A stretch of DNA of 64,000 nt from JALOLG01 sp963776935 (GCA_963776935.1 CAVZOP010000002.1:1488001-1552000), one strand, 5' to 3'. Shown: positions 6,874 to 19,019, counted from the first letter of the stretch. Notes: generated from the sequence alone by a model not told the origin. Numbers and translations: made by a program.

Positions 6874-8385
6874 ATGCACACGTTCGTCCATCCGTTGCGT
6901 CGAGCGATACGCGTCGCGGGCGATCGCGAGGCGTTGGTTACGGGCGACACGCGGCTCACCTACCGTGACTTTCTGGCCCGTCTCGAGCGCCTGCACACCG
7001 TGCTCCTCGAGCTCGGCACGCGTCCAGGCGACCGAGTCGCCGTGTTGGCGTTCAACTCGATTCCGTTCATGGAGCTCTACTGCGGCATCTCCGCGTGCGG
7101 GCGCTCGCAGGTCCCGCTCAACTTCCGCTGGGCGGAGCCCGAGCTCGAGTACGCGCTTTCCGATTCCGGCGCCAGGATCCTCGTCACCGACCGCGATCCG
7201 GGTCGCCTCGGCGTGCTCGTCGATCGCGTGATCCGCATCGACGACGGCGAGTACGACGGGCTCGTCGCCGCCGCGGCGAGGACACCGTTCGACGACACCG
7301 CGGTCGACGAGAACGAACCGGCCGGCCTCTTCTACACGGGAGGCACCACGGGGGCGAGCAAGGGCGTCATCCTCACCCACCGCAATCTGATCGCCAATGC
7401 GATCAACATGCAGATGGTGATGCCGTTGCAGCTCGACGACGTGTACCTCGTCATGGCGCCGTTGTTCCACGCCGCCGGATCGGTGTCGGTGCTGCAGACG
7501 ATGTACGTCGGGGCCAAGCACGTCATCCTCCCGTCGTTCGACCCCGGCGAGGTGCTCGACGTCATCGAGCGCGAAGGGGTGACGGCGACGCTCGGCGTGC
7601 CGACGATGGTGGCTGCCGCGGTCGACGAGCAGGTGGCACGGCCGCGTGACGTCAGCAGTCTGCGTCTCTTGTCGCACGGCGGTTCACCGATCGCGATGGA
7701 GGTCCTGCGGCGCGGCCACCAGGCGTTCCCGACCACCCAGTTCGTCCATCTCTACGGCGCCACCGAGACGGCTCCGCTCGTCACCGGCCAACCCCACGAG
7801 GAAGACCTGCTCGGCACACCGCTGGAGAAGTCGGCCGGCCAGGCCGTCGTCGGCGTCGAGGTCGTCATCCGCGACCCCGATGGCAACCCGCTCCCCGACG
7901 GCGAGCCCGGCGAGGTCACGATGCGCGGCAACAACATCATGGCCGGCTACTGGAACAAGCCCGAGCAGACCGCGGCTGCGTTGCGCGACGGTTGGTACTG
8001 GTCAGGCGATGTCGGGCGGCTCGACGCCGACGGCCACCTGTTCCTGCTCGACCGCTCGAAGGACATGATCATCTCCGGTGGCGAGAACGTCTACTGCACC
8101 GAGGTCGAAGACGCCCTCTACACCCACGCCGCCGTTCTCGAGGCGACCGTGTTCGGCATCCCGAGCGAGCGATGGGGCGAAGCCGTCCACGCCGTCGTCG
8201 TGCTCCGCTCCGACGCGACGGAGGCGGAGTTGATCGACCACTGCCGCACCCTGATCGCCGGCTACAAGGTGCCGCGATCGATCTCGTTCCAGACCGAACC
8301 ACTGCCCAAGTCGGGCCCGGGCAAGGTGCTCAAGCGTGAGCTCCGAGCCCCGTTCTGGTCCGGCCACGAGAGCGCCATTGCCTGA
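6874..8385 (+). CDS. Acyl-CoA synthetase (AMP-dependent, fatty-acid CoA ligase family)
   Basis: The 503-residue protein carries all adenylate-forming signatures in order: the phosphate-binding loop YTGGTTGASKGVILTH (about 150-165), HLYGATETAP (about 293), and the motif GDVGRLDADGHLFLLDRSKD (about 375-394). ISGGENVYCTEVEDAL follows, and the catalytic lysine lies in LPKSGPGKVLKREL near the C-terminus. It would activate a carboxylic acid to acyl-AMP and then acyl-CoA in the cytoplasm; chain length cannot be read off. Length is typical. I start at ATG 6874 (MHTFVHPLRRAI) rather than six codons upstream because the homologous N-terminus begins about there. No operon partner is evident. Confidence 0.92.
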   Translation: MHTFVHPLRRAIRVAGDREALVTGDTRLTYRDFLARLERLHTVLLELGTRPGDRVAVLAFNSIPFMELYCGISACGRSQVPLNFRWAEPELEYALSDSGARILVTDRDPGRLGVLVDRVIRIDDGEYDGLVAAAARTPFDDTAVDENEPAGLFYTGGTTGASKGVILTHRNLIANAINMQMVMPLQLDDVYLVMAPLFHAAGSVSVLQTMYVGAKHVILPSFDPGEVLDVIEREGVTATLGVPTMVAAAVDEQVARPRDVSSLRLLSHGGSPIAMEVLRRGHQAFPTTQFVHLYGATETAPLVTGQPHEEDLLGTPLEKSAGQAVVGVEVVIRDPDGNPLPDGEPGEVTMRGNNIMAGYWNKPEQTAAALRDGWYWSGDVGRLDADGHLFLLDRSKDMIISGGENVYCTEVEDALYTHAAVLEATVFGIPSERWGEAVHAVVVLRSDATEAELIDHCRTLIAGYKVPRSISFQTEPLPKSGPGKVLKRELRAPFWSGHESAIA

Positions 8386-8460
8386 TGCTCACGCCGAATT
8401 GGTGACGAACCGAGCAGCACCGTATGTGGCCCATGAGTCGAGGGAATCTCGGTTTCCTTG

Positions 8461-8489
8461 TTGACAGTCTGGTCGAACGTATGTACGAT
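8461..8489 (+). promoter_or_regulatory. Promoter with overlapping SOS (LexA) box
   Basis: A consensus-like promoter is present: TTGACA at 8461-8466, a 17-base spacer, and TACGAT at 8484-8489. Overlapping the spacer and -10 is TCGAACGTATGTACGA (8473-8488), one mismatch from the mycobacterial SOS box TCGAAC-N4-GTTCGA. The -10 ends seven bases before the ATG, so the transcript is probably leaderless. Confidence 0.7.
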
Positions 8490-8496
8490 AGGACGT

Positions 8497-9772
8497 ATGT
8501 TCGAGAAGGGGATCCGGACAACGGTCGAGTCGTTGTTGGCGCTCGACCCGACGGTGTGTGACCGGCGCGAACTGGAGCGCATCGTCGAGTTGAGCGCACG
8601 GGTGCGCGGATGGGTCGACGCGATCGACGTCGCCGTCGCCCGACGGGTCGCCTCCGACGCCACCCCGGGTGTGGATGCCTCCCCCGCCGAGGTGTTGGCA
8701 CGACGCGGCCGGCGCTCCCGCAAAGACGCCAAAGCCGCCGCCGACCGGGCCGCGGTGTGTGATCAGTTGCCGTCGTTCGAAGATGCCCTGGCCGACGGCA
8801 CCGTGTCGGCCGGTCACGTCGACGCCCTCGCCAACGCCACCCGCAACCTCGACGACGCCGCCCGCTCAGAGCTCACCGCGCTGGAAGCCGAGCTGTTGGC
8901 GGCGGCGTGTCGTGACACGATCGCCGAGTTCGACAAGGACTGCCGCGATCTCGCCCGCCTGCTCGCCGGTGACGGCGGCGTCGGTGAGCTCGACCGTCAG
9001 AAGTCGAACTCAACGCTGCGACGCTGGATCGACAAGATCACCGGGATGTGGCACCTCCACGCCGAACTCGACCCCGAGACCGGCGCCAAACTGTGGACCG
9101 CGATCGACGCTCAACTCGACACCGTCCAACAACGCCACGGCAACACCGAGATCCCCCTCGAACGCCTCACCGTGGTGGCCCTCGCCGAAATCGTCGCCGG
9201 CACCCCGAGCGACACCGGTGACCGCCGGGTCCCCGAAGTCTGCGTCCACGTCGACCTGCCGACGCTTGCTCGACGGACTCCACGCCGCGTCGATCTGTGA
9301 GACCTCCAACGGTGCCGCGTTGCCGGTCGACACCATCCGGCGGCTGTGCTGCGAAGCCGCGATCATCCCCATCGTGCTCGGCGCCGACGGCGAAGCACTC
9401 GCCGTCGGACGCCAACAGCGAGTCGCCAACCGGGCCCAGCGCCGAGCATTGCGGGCGATGTACCGCACCTGCGCCCACCCCCACTGCGACATCGCCTTCG
9501 ACCACTGCCAGATCCACCACGTCATCCCCTGGGAACGATTCGGGGTCACCGACCTCGAAAATCTGCTGCCGCTATGTTCGAAACACCACCACCACGTCCA
9601 CGAAGGACGCTGGCACCTCACACTGCAACCCGACCGCACGATCACCCTCCACCGACCCGACGGCACCCACTACTACACCGGATCCACCATCGACCGACGA
9701 CCCAACCTGCACCGCACCGACGACGACCTACGACCCGCCCGACCACCCCGAACAACTACCACCGCCGCCTGA
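8497..9772 (+). CDS. DUF222 / HNH endonuclease (13E12-repeat family), frameshifted
   Basis: The first 255 residues are the DUF222 part (helical; RRGRRSRKDAKAAADRAA, AELDPETGAKLWTAIDAQ). The C-terminal part is an HNH nuclease with CAHPHCDIAFDHCQIHHVIP and LENLLPLCSKHHHHVHEG, supplying zinc-type cysteines and the HNH histidines. One extra T near 9266 shifts the frame: without it VDLPTL continues directly into LDGLHAASICETSNGA, giving a normal protein of about 425 residues. As written, translation stops at 9300 before the nuclease. Family genes are common, often SOS-controlled in mycobacteria, and the LexA-like box upstream agrees. The shift may be a sequence error or a true null. Confidence 0.85.
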
Positions 9773-9983
9773 ACGGCGGCAGCCTCATCGGCGGCCGGCC
9801 GAACGGCTGACGAACGAGATCGACCGATAGCGAACGCGGGACCGCACGCTGACGGTTGGAGCCGGCTCAGCCGAAGCCGGCGGTCTTGACGACGAAGCGT
9901 TGGTGGGTGCCCTCCGAGAGCACCTGGTCACCACCCGAACAAGGCGCGCTCGCACTCGCGTCACGCGTGACGGGTGAGCGACC
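9773..9983. other. Intergenic region between converging genes
   Basis: No gene is supported. A minus-strand peptide tail (VLSEGTHQRFVVKTAGFG, stop at 9867-9869) has coding-like composition but no start independent of the end of lon; it may be a leftover of a lost gene. Confidence 0.4.
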
Positions 9984-12293
<2,310 letters not shown>

Positions 12294-12364
12294 GTATCGA
12301 AGGGTAGCGATACGAAAGTTGATTGACACCGACTCAGGATTCTCGTCCGATCCCTGCTAGGTGG

Positions 12365-13441
12365 TCATCCGTCACTTTCTCGGTCACTCTCTTCGTCCGG
12401 CTCACCTCGTCCGAGGAACTCGACCTCGCCGAGCTGGGTGCAGGCGGCCTCCATCGTCTGGCGCATCGGGTCTTGGGCCTCGACCGGGGGCGTCACGATG
12501 AACGGGTGGACGTCACCGCCGCCGAGGTCGACCTGGGCGACGAACTTGAACGGCTGGCTCGATTCGGAGATGGCGTGGGGGTCGCAACGAGACTCGATGA
12601 ACCGGATCCGGGCCGATGCTTCGTCGACACCCTCGTCGAGCGTGACGACCGGATCGCCGAGCGGGGTGTCAGCGGCCTCGAACACGAAGAGCACGTTGTT
12701 GCTCACCGACAGCACGCTCACCGTCGCGGCCGATGCTCGCCGAGTGAGACGCAGCTCCCCCGCGGTGACCGGGCGGCCATCGTGTTCGGACGTGTGCAGA
12801 TCGACCCATTCGATGCCAACCAGCGCCTCGACCATCTGCCGCTCACAGTCCTCGAGGTACAACCGGCGGGCCAGGTGGTCCACGTCGTAGACGGGGATCA
12901 TGCGCTCGGTCCCGTCGTCGAGCACGAGCCGGGCGGTCGCCGACTCGACGTCGGGCATCGACGCCCGCGTTCCGTCGCCGACGCAGTTGGCCCCGGGGAA
13001 CTTGACGGGGAGATCGATCCGCTGCCCCCCGACGACGATGTCGCTGCGCTCGGTGAGCTCGGTCGTGAAGCCCTCCCACACGAACTGCACGCCGACGACC
13101 GTGAACCGCTCGTCGGTGAGGTTGACGACCTTCACCTGGAACTGGCCCTTGGCCGGATCGACTCGATTCTGCGTCGGCATCGCCGCCAGGATCCCGTCGG
13201 GGATCACGATCTCCGGCTCGGTGGTGGTCGTCGTCGCCGGCACCGTTGTCGTCGTCGTCGCAACCGCCGGTGTCGACGCGATCGTGGTGGTCGTCGTCGC
13301 TGTCGATACTGCCGGCACCGCCTCGACGCTCACAGTTGGCGCCGAGCCGGCGTCCGGCGGTCCGTCGTCGGCACACGACAGCAGGACCACTCCGAGCACC
13401 AACGCCACCGCAAGGCGGTTCCGTGCGTCACCAGCGTTCAT
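12365..13441 (-). CDS. Putative lipoprotein with Thr-rich linker
   Basis: The 358-residue product begins with a signal peptide (RLAVALVLGVVLLSC) whose cysteine fits a lipobox, so it is probably membrane-anchored outside the cell. A low-complexity linker of about 45 residues rich in Thr/Val/Pro (TTTTTVPATTTTTEPE) follows; such linkers are common in Acidimicrobiia surface proteins. The remainder is strand-rich, with several conserved-looking cysteines (ANCVGDG, LEDCERQ, ESRCDPH, EAACTQ), but I recognise no domain. It lies downstream of nothing on its strand and ends just before lon begins, with a gap of about 70 bases. Confidence 0.75.
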   Translation of the reverse strand: MNAGDARNRLAVALVLGVVLLSCADDGPPDAGSAPTVSVEAVPAVSTATTTTTIASTPAVATTTTTVPATTTTTEPEIVIPDGILAAMPTQNRVDPAKGQFQVKVVNLTDERFTVVGVQFVWEGFTTELTERSDIVVGGQRIDLPVKFPGANCVGDGTRASMPDVESATARLVLDDGTERMIPVYDVDHLARRLYLEDCERQMVEALVGIEWVDLHTSEHDGRPVTAGELRLTRRASAATVSVLSVSNNVLFVFEAADTPLGDPVVTLDEGVDEASARIRFIESRCDPHAISESSQPFKFVAQVDLGGGDVHPFIVTPPVEAQDPMRQTMEAACTQLGEVEFLGRGEPDEESDRESDG

Positions 13442-13520
13442 AGTTCGATGGTAACGCATCGATCCGCCGGCCGAGTAGCGTCGGAGCTGATGAGGTCCGA
13501 TCGTCAAGCTCTGATCGACA

Positions 13521-13555
13521 AGGTCTGAACGTCGGGGTCTGAACGTCGAGGTCTG
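13521..13555 (+). repeat. Short tandem 15-bp repeat upstream of the CGNR gene
   Basis: Units ggtctgaacgtcg(g/a)g occur back to back at about 13522-13536 and 13537-13551 and a third partial copy (gtctgatgcgatgag) runs into the start codon. It may be a repressor-binding array or simple slippage product. Confidence 0.55.
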
Positions 13556-13560
13556 ATGCG

Positions 13561-14154
13561 ATGAGCAAGCACCCTGTCGACGCCGCCGGCCTGATGCTCC
13601 CCCACCCGAGCTGGCCGGCAGGGAAGGAAGCCCCGGGTCGGCTCGAGCTGCTGCGCCGGTTCTGCAACTCGACGAACCCGGAGAACGGCGCCGAACGGTT
13701 TCGCGATCCCGGTCAGCTCGACGACTGGCTCGTCGCCGAGGGACTCGCGGCCGTCCGTGCCGAACGTGCCGGGCTCGCCAGGGTGATCCGGTTTCGACGT
13801 CAGTTGCGGGACCTCGCCGTCGCCAACCGCGATGGGAGGCCCGACGCCGCGGCCATGGAAGCGGTCGTGGCCAGCGTCGGCACCGGATCGCTCCAACTCG
13901 TCGCCGGCGACGGGGGCCTGACATTCGTCGGACGCGGCCGCGGGGTTCACGCGCTGCTCGCCCACCTGGCGGCGATCATCGTGATCGCCCAGGCCGACGG
14001 GTCATGGCCGCGCCTGAAGGCCTGCACGAACGACCACTGCCAGTGGATGTTCTACGACCACAGCAAGAACTCCAACGGCACATGGTGCTCGATGAAGGCT
14101 TGCGGGCAGCGCCACAAGGCCCGCGAGTACCGGGCCCGCAGATCCGTCACGTGA
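13561..14154 (+). CDS. CGNR zinc-finger / ABATE-domain protein
   Basis: The 197-residue protein matches the family with an N-terminal ABATE domain (LLRRFCNSTNPENG, helical, to about residue 140) and a C-terminal CGNR-type zinc finger: CTNDHCQWMFYDHSKNSNG then WCSMKACGQRHKAREYRAR. The usual CGNR box reads CGQR here. The finger supplies four cysteines. Family members are presumed transcriptional regulators in actinobacteria, but targets are unknown. The last bases overlap the converging hexosaminidase gene by eight bases. Confidence 0.88.
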   Translation: MSKHPVDAAGLMLPHPSWPAGKEAPGRLELLRRFCNSTNPENGAERFRDPGQLDDWLVAEGLAAVRAERAGLARVIRFRRQLRDLAVANRDGRPDAAAMEAVVASVGTGSLQLVAGDGGLTFVGRGRGVHALLAHLAAIIVIAQADGSWPRLKACTNDHCQWMFYDHSKNSNGTWCSMKACGQRHKAREYRARRSVT

Positions 14155-16075
14155 TGCTGAGCCGGGGCATCGCCGACGCCCGCGCGGCGATCGATCCGGC
14201 GCCGCCTTCGATGCGGCCCGACCACGCTCGTTCGGCGATCGCGTCGAGGCGTGGGAAGACGAGCTCGTCGAACGCGGCCGCCGACGGGATGTGCTCGGTC
14301 CACACGCATGCCTGCACACCGAGCAGGCGTTGGCGGGCTTCGGTCGACCATCCCGCGCCGGGCTCGAACGCGCAGACGTCGTCGAGGCCGACGGTGCCGG
14401 CCCAGCTCGCGCCGGGCGACGCCCAGTCGTCGTCGAACGCCATGTCGAGGTAGTACGCGTCGGGCGCGCTGATCACGACGTCGTATCCGGCGTCGGCGAG
14501 GACACGCGCGTCGGCCGCCGACTTCCATGCCACGACGTAGCCGTCAGCGGGCTGCAGGCCACCGTGCTCGGCAACCTCCTGCCACGCCCCGATCTGGCGA
14601 CCGGTGACGCGACGCACCGTGGCGACGACGTCCGCCATGAACGCCGCTTCGATGGCGCTCGTGCCGGTAACCCCTCGGGACGTCGCAAAGTCGGCGGCGA
14701 CCGGCGAGCGAGCCCACGCTCCCGGCGCCACCTCGTCACCGCCGACGTGCAGCCACGGCGAGTCGAACAGTGTGGCGAGCTCGCCGAACACCGCCTCGAC
14801 GAACGGCATCGTGGTCGGCAGCCCCGGGCACAGCGAGTTGTCGACGAAGCGCTGGATGCTCGGCGCGCCGGTCGCGTCGTCGGGATCGCGCAGGGAGGGC
14901 ACCGCCGCCAGGGCGGCGTAGCAGTGGCCAGGGAGGTCGACCTCCGGCACGATCACGACGCCGAGCTCGCGGGCGCGCTCGACCCACAGACGGATCTCCT
15001 CGACCGTGTAGCTCCCGCCGGATGCGGCGGCCGGCGAACCGAGCAACGGCGGGATCGGGAGCCCGTGGCCCCGCCACGCTCCGACGTCCGTCAACTCCGG
15101 ATAGCCATTGATCGGCACCCGCCAGGCCTCGTCGTCGGTCAGATGGAGGTGGAGTCGATCGAGCTTGCGCCACGCCGCCAGATCGACGAGCCGCTCGACG
15201 TCGGATGCCGGGAAGAACTGGCGGGCGAGGTCGACGTGGATCCCGCGCCAGTCGTACGTCGGGCCGTCGACGATCCGGACCGCGTCCGGCGACCCGTCGC
15301 GCAGGAGTTGGGCGAGCGTCAGAAATCCGTGCCGGTAACCGGCCAGGCTGCTCGCCGCGACGATCACCTCGTCGGTGGCGTCGTCGATGGTCAACTCGTA
15401 GTGGCCGGGCGGCATCGCACCCGGGACGACCGACACCGGCCACGCCCCGGCGCCGATGTCGTCGCCGATGCCGAGCGCCCACGGACCGTGCGGATACAGC
15501 CGCCGCTCGGCGCGCGCCACGGCCCGCCACACATCGCCGACCTCGGCCGACCCGGATCGCAACCGGGCTGTCGAACGCGCGCGACCGCCATCCCGGGACA
15601 CCGTCCGCTCACCATCGCGCTCGATCGTCGCCGGCCACGGTACGAGGGCGGGACCGGCGTCGGTTCCGCGCACCGATCGGCGCTGATCGCGAGTCGAACC
15701 GGTCCCGGTCTCCGTCGTGGTCATCGGCTCGACATGCACGTCGAGCGTCGAATCGTCGTCGAGCACGACGAAGGCACTCGCCGGTCCGTCGTTGGCGTGA
15801 CGGGGCGGGTGTCCGACCGCGAGTCCTGCGATCACCAGCTCCTGACCGGGACCGAGCACCAGGTCCGCTGGCGGTTCCAGCTCGTGGTACCCCGAGACCT
15901 GCCGTGCCAGTCGCGTGAGACCATCGGGGGCCGGGTCGAGCTTGACCGTGCTCGTGAGCGCCAGACGGAATCGTTCGATCGCGTCGGTTCCGTCGTTCGA
16001 CAGACGCAACGTGACCGTTCCGCGCGCCGACGTGCCCGGGTCGTACTCACTGCGCAGCGTCAGTAGTGCTGCCAT
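14147..16075 (-). CDS. Beta-N-acetylhexosaminidase, GH20
   Basis: The 642-residue enzyme has an N-terminal immunoglobulin-like accessory region (about 1-130), a GH20b-type domain and a TIM barrel. In the barrel, YDWRGIHVDLARQFFP marks the start and WLHVGGDEVAPGAW holds the Asp-Glu catalytic pair. Later barrel tryptophans (GAWQEVAEH, VVAWKSA, GVQACVWTEHI) form the GlcNAc pocket. It removes terminal GlcNAc/GalNAc from oligosaccharides such as chitobiose by substrate-assisted catalysis. No signal peptide is visible from ATG 16075, so it probably works in the cytoplasm on imported dimers. The start overlaps the end of nagB by 16 bases; an upstream extension would only read through nagB. Confidence 0.9.
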   Translation of the reverse strand: MAALLTLRSEYDPGTSARGTVTLRLSNDGTDAIERFRLALTSTVKLDPAPDGLTRLARQVSGYHELEPPADLVLGPGQELVIAGLAVGHPPRHANDGPASAFVVLDDDSTLDVHVEPMTTTETGTGSTRDQRRSVRGTDAGPALVPWPATIERDGERTVSRDGGRARSTARLRSGSAEVGDVWRAVARAERRLYPHGPWALGIGDDIGAGAWPVSVVPGAMPPGHYELTIDDATDEVIVAASSLAGYRHGFLTLAQLLRDGSPDAVRIVDGPTYDWRGIHVDLARQFFPASDVERLVDLAAWRKLDRLHLHLTDDEAWRVPINGYPELTDVGAWRGHGLPIPPLLGSPAAASGGSYTVEEIRLWVERARELGVVIVPEVDLPGHCYAALAAVPSLRDPDDATGAPSIQRFVDNSLCPGLPTTMPFVEAVFGELATLFDSPWLHVGGDEVAPGAWARSPVAADFATSRGVTGTSAIEAAFMADVVATVRRVTGRQIGAWQEVAEHGGLQPADGYVVAWKSAADARVLADAGYDVVISAPDAYYLDMAFDDDWASPGASWAGTVGLDDVCAFEPGAGWSTEARQRLLGVQACVWTEHIPSAAAFDELVFPRLDAIAERAWSGRIEGGAGSIAARASAMPRLSIT

Positions 16076-16843
16076 GACGGCTTCCCGGCGTGTGTCTCGC
16101 GGTAGTACGCGGCGTGGGCCAGCAACGACGCCGCATCTTCGTCGATCACGACCGTGACGTGGGAATGCCACTGGAGGATCGACGCCGGGCAACTCGTCGT
16201 GAGGGGCCCTTCGACAGCGGCGGCGATCGGTGCCGCCTTGGCCGGGCCACACGCGATCAGCACGAGGTGGCGGGCGTCGCCGATCGTGGCGAGACCCTGT
16301 GTCATCACGTGACGCGGGACGGCGTCGAGATCGGCGAAGAAGCGGGCGTTGTCAGCGCGCGTCGCAGCGGTGAGCGTCTTGATGCGGGTGCGCGAACGCA
16401 GTGACGAACCGGGCTCGTTGAAGCCGACGTGACCGTCGCTGCCGATGCCGAGCAGCTGTACGTCGACGCCTCCCAACTCCACCAGCAAGCCCTCGTACCG
16501 GTGACCGGCTTCCTCGAGATCCTCAGCGTCGACGTCGGGCGCGTGGACGTGGTCGGCGAGCAGGTCGACCTGATCGACGAGGTGCTCGTGCACGAAGCGT
16601 CGATAGCGCTGCGGATGATCGGCGGGGAGACCGACGTACTCATCGAGCAACACCGCGTGGGCGTCGGCGAAGCTGATGCGGCCGGCGGTGTGTGCCTCGA
16701 CCAGGCGACGGTACGTGATGATCGGCGAGCTCCCGGTCGCCACGCCGATCACGGGCTCCGGGCTTGTGGCCGAGCAACCGCTCGACGATGCCGGCGGCGG
16801 TCGCGCCGGCGACCTCGGCGTCGGCGACGATCACGACTTCCAA
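16060..16843 (-). CDS. nagB: Glucosamine-6-phosphate deaminase, with one frameshift
   Basis: The deduced protein (about 260 residues) converts glucosamine 6-phosphate to fructose 6-phosphate and ammonia. Motifs are VIGVATGSSP (phosphate loop), LLDEYVGLPADHPQRYRRF (catalytic Asp), LLGIGSDGHVGFNEPGSS (catalytic His region) and a C-terminal CPASILQWHSHVTVVIDEDA. An extra C near 16751-16760 separates the first 30 residues (EVVIVADAEVAGATAAGIVE) from the rest. The start is TTG 16843 or GTG 16834; the latter overlaps the nagA stop as GTGA. NagB lies directly between nagA and the hexosaminidase gene, completing GlcNAc catabolism. The indel is more likely a sequence error than decay, because flanking residues are conserved. 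Confidence 0.88.
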
Positions 16844-18030
16844 CGCCAGGCCTCCTCGTCGACGAGATGATCGAGCACGCCCCCGACGAACGTGGCGACG
16901 ACGTGCAGTCCGGTGTCGAGCACGGTGACGTCGGCCCGCCGGCCCACCTCGAGCGAGCCCCGGTCGTTCAGACCCAGCAGACGCGCTGGTGTCGTGGTCA
17001 CCGTCGCCACCGCTTCGGTCGCCGTGCACCCCGTGAACGCCACGAGGTTGCGCACCGCCCGATCGAGCGCGAGGTCGCTGCCGGCGAGCGTCCCGTCGGG
17101 CGTCCGAACCCCGGCCGCCGAAACGTCGATGTCGACCTCACCGAGCCGGCGACGTCCGGCGGCGAGACCCAGCACGGCGGTCGCATCGGTGACGAGCAAC
17201 AGTCGCACCGGTCCGAGCGCCTGCCATGCGACGCGAACCGCGAGCGGGTCGACGTGGATCCCGTCGCAGATCAGTCCCGCGATCATCGAGTCGTCGGCCA
17301 GCGCCACACCGATCGGGCCGGGCGCTCGATGGCCGAACGGCGCCATGGCGTTGAAGAGGTGGGTCACGCCCGTCGCGCCAAGGCGCTTGGCGTCCAAGAC
17401 GCACTCGGCCTCGGCGTCGGTGTGTCCGATCGACACCACCACACCGTCGCTCACCAGCTTTTCGATCACGTCCATCGCGCCTGGTAGCTCGGGTGCGATG
17501 GTGACCATGAGCACGCCTGCGTCTCGCGTCCAACCGTCGATCACATCGGGCGACGGCGACTCCAGCCAGCGTGCCGGATGGGCGCCACGGCGGGGCGGCG
17601 CGAGCATCGGGCCCTCGAAGTGAAGACCGACGGCGACTGCTCCCCCTCCCCCGCGGTGGGTGCCGTCGGCCGCCAGCGCCGCCGCCCGTCGCTCGGGTGA
17701 GGATGTGATGATCGTCGGCACGAACGCAGTCACGCCGTAGCGGGTGAGCTCTGCGCCGAGCTCTTCGATCCGCTCCGGCTCGGCGGTGACATCGATGCCG
17801 TGGGCGCCGTTGATCTGGGCGTCGATGAAGCCGGGGGCGACGATCAGGCCGGAGGCGTCGAACCGGGGGCCGGCATCGGGACTTCCGGCACCGACTGATC
17901 GAGCATCCGTCGTGGGCACGGCGCCGATCAGCTCGCCGTCGAACACGACGTCGCCGACGCGGGTGTCGCGCGAACCGTCGATGATGACGTCGCCGCCGGT
18001 GATCGCGGTCGTCGCGCCGGTCTCAATCAT
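16831..18030 (-). CDS. nagA: N-acetylglucosamine-6-phosphate deacetylase
   Basis: The 399-residue amidohydrolase has the NagA motif series: VAPGFIDAQINGAHGIDV, the metal ligand region GLHFEGPMLAP, SIGHTDAEAE, THLFNAMAPFGHRAPG and GLICDGIHVDPLA, with the catalytic Asp in LLLVTDATA. It deacetylates GlcNAc-6-P to glucosamine-6-P for NagB. Start ATG 18030 is four bases after the ROK kinase stop and its ribosome-binding site overlaps that gene; the stop overlaps nagB. The layout kinase-nagA-nagB-GH20 makes a straight pathway from phosphorylation to fructose 6-phosphate. Confidence 0.93.
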   Translation of the reverse strand: MIETGATTAITGGDVIIDGSRDTRVGDVVFDGELIGAVPTTDARSVGAGSPDAGPRFDASGLIVAPGFIDAQINGAHGIDVTAEPERIEELGAELTRYGVTAFVPTIITSSPERRAAALAADGTHRGGGGAVAVGLHFEGPMLAPPRRGAHPARWLESPSPDVIDGWTRDAGVLMVTIAPELPGAMDVIEKLVSDGVVVSIGHTDAEAECVLDAKRLGATGVTHLFNAMAPFGHRAPGPIGVALADDSMIAGLICDGIHVDPLAVRVAWQALGPVRLLLVTDATAVLGLAAGRRRLGEVDIDVSAAGVRTPDGTLAGSDLALDRAVRNLVAFTGCTATEAVATVTTTPARLLGLNDRGSLEVGRRADVTVLDTGLHVVATFVGGVLDHLVDEEAWRWKS

Positions 18031-18034
18031 CGCG

Positions 18035-19019
18035 TCACCCCGCTGCCGCGGCCTGACGCGCCGCCAGCACGGCGCCGAGCTCACCGACCGGACTTCCGGC
18101 GGGAACGGGTCGCACCCGGTCGCCGATGCGGAGCGTGGCGAGCAGTGGCGACTCGGCGGCCTCCGCGGCGAGCCACCGGTGCAGCTCGCGCAGCAGCGGG
18201 TCGCCGAGCTCACCGACTCCACCGCCCAGAGCCACGACGTCGACGTCGAGGGTCAACACGAGGAGCCGGATCGTCGAGCAGATCGCCCCCACGAGATCGT
18301 CGCGCACGCCGACCGCCACCGGGTCGCCGGCATCGGCCGCGTCCCACAGTGCCGCCACCCCGTGCGCGCCCCACCGCTCGGCGATCGCGCCGCCCGAGCC
18401 CAGCGTCTCCACGCACCCTCGCTGGCCGCACGAGCACAACGGGCCGTCGCGGCGGACCGGGACATGGCCGACCTCGCCGGCCATGCCGATCGACCCGCGA
18501 TGGATCTTGCCGTCGAGCACCAGACCAGCGGCCAGCCCGGTGCCGATGCTGAGGTAGGCGAGGCTCGACGGCGGTGTCACACCGAGCACGGCGGCGGCGC
18601 CGAGGGCGCCGGCGTTGACGTCGTTCTCGACGTGCACGGCACACCCGATCCGCGACGCGAGATCGGCGCCGAACGGCGTCGGCGCGTCGATGCCGAGGTT
18701 CAGCGCGTTCGCACCGATCCGTCGGTGACGTCGACACGACCGGGGATCCCGACCGCTACGACCGCGACACCGCCGGTACGGCGATTCCCATCGGGCGACC
18801 CCCCGTCGAGGACGTCGCCGACGAGCCCGGCCACCGCATCTACCATCGCCGATGGACCGCGCGGCGTGGCGATCGCCCGGCGGGTGAGCAGTTCGTCCGA
18901 CCGGTCGAATGCCGCGACGCGAGTGCTGGTCGCACCGATGTCGACGCCGATCGCCGCCACGCGAACGTCGCCCGGCACGTCGTCGGGCAACGCCGACCGG
19001 TGGTCGACGCCCGCGTCAT
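18035..19019 (-). CDS. ROK-family sugar kinase, probably N-acetylglucosamine kinase, frameshifted
   Basis: The N-terminal half carries the phosphate motif IGVDIGATSTRVAAFD. The C-terminal half carries HVENDVNAGALGAAAVLG, a GEVGHV motif and the ROK zinc cluster CSCGQRGCVETLGSGG. A base lost near 18711 (GSVR to NALNLGID) breaks the frame, and a further shift may lie between ATG 19019 and the first conserved residues; a GTG near 18960 is an alternative start. With corrections the length (about 320) is normal. Position between the permeases and nagA suggests it phosphorylates imported GlcNAc. ATG 19019 overlaps the permease stop (ATGA). Confidence 0.8.

Noticed and set aside
12310..12340. Plus-strand TTGATTGACA as a promoter
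   Set aside because: No gene follows on the plus strand; the region serves the start of lon on the minus strand.
14291..16066. A 591-codon open frame opposite the GH20 gene
   Set aside because: Antisense shadow: the GH20 frame has catalytic motifs and codon bias, while this one has no homology-like pattern.
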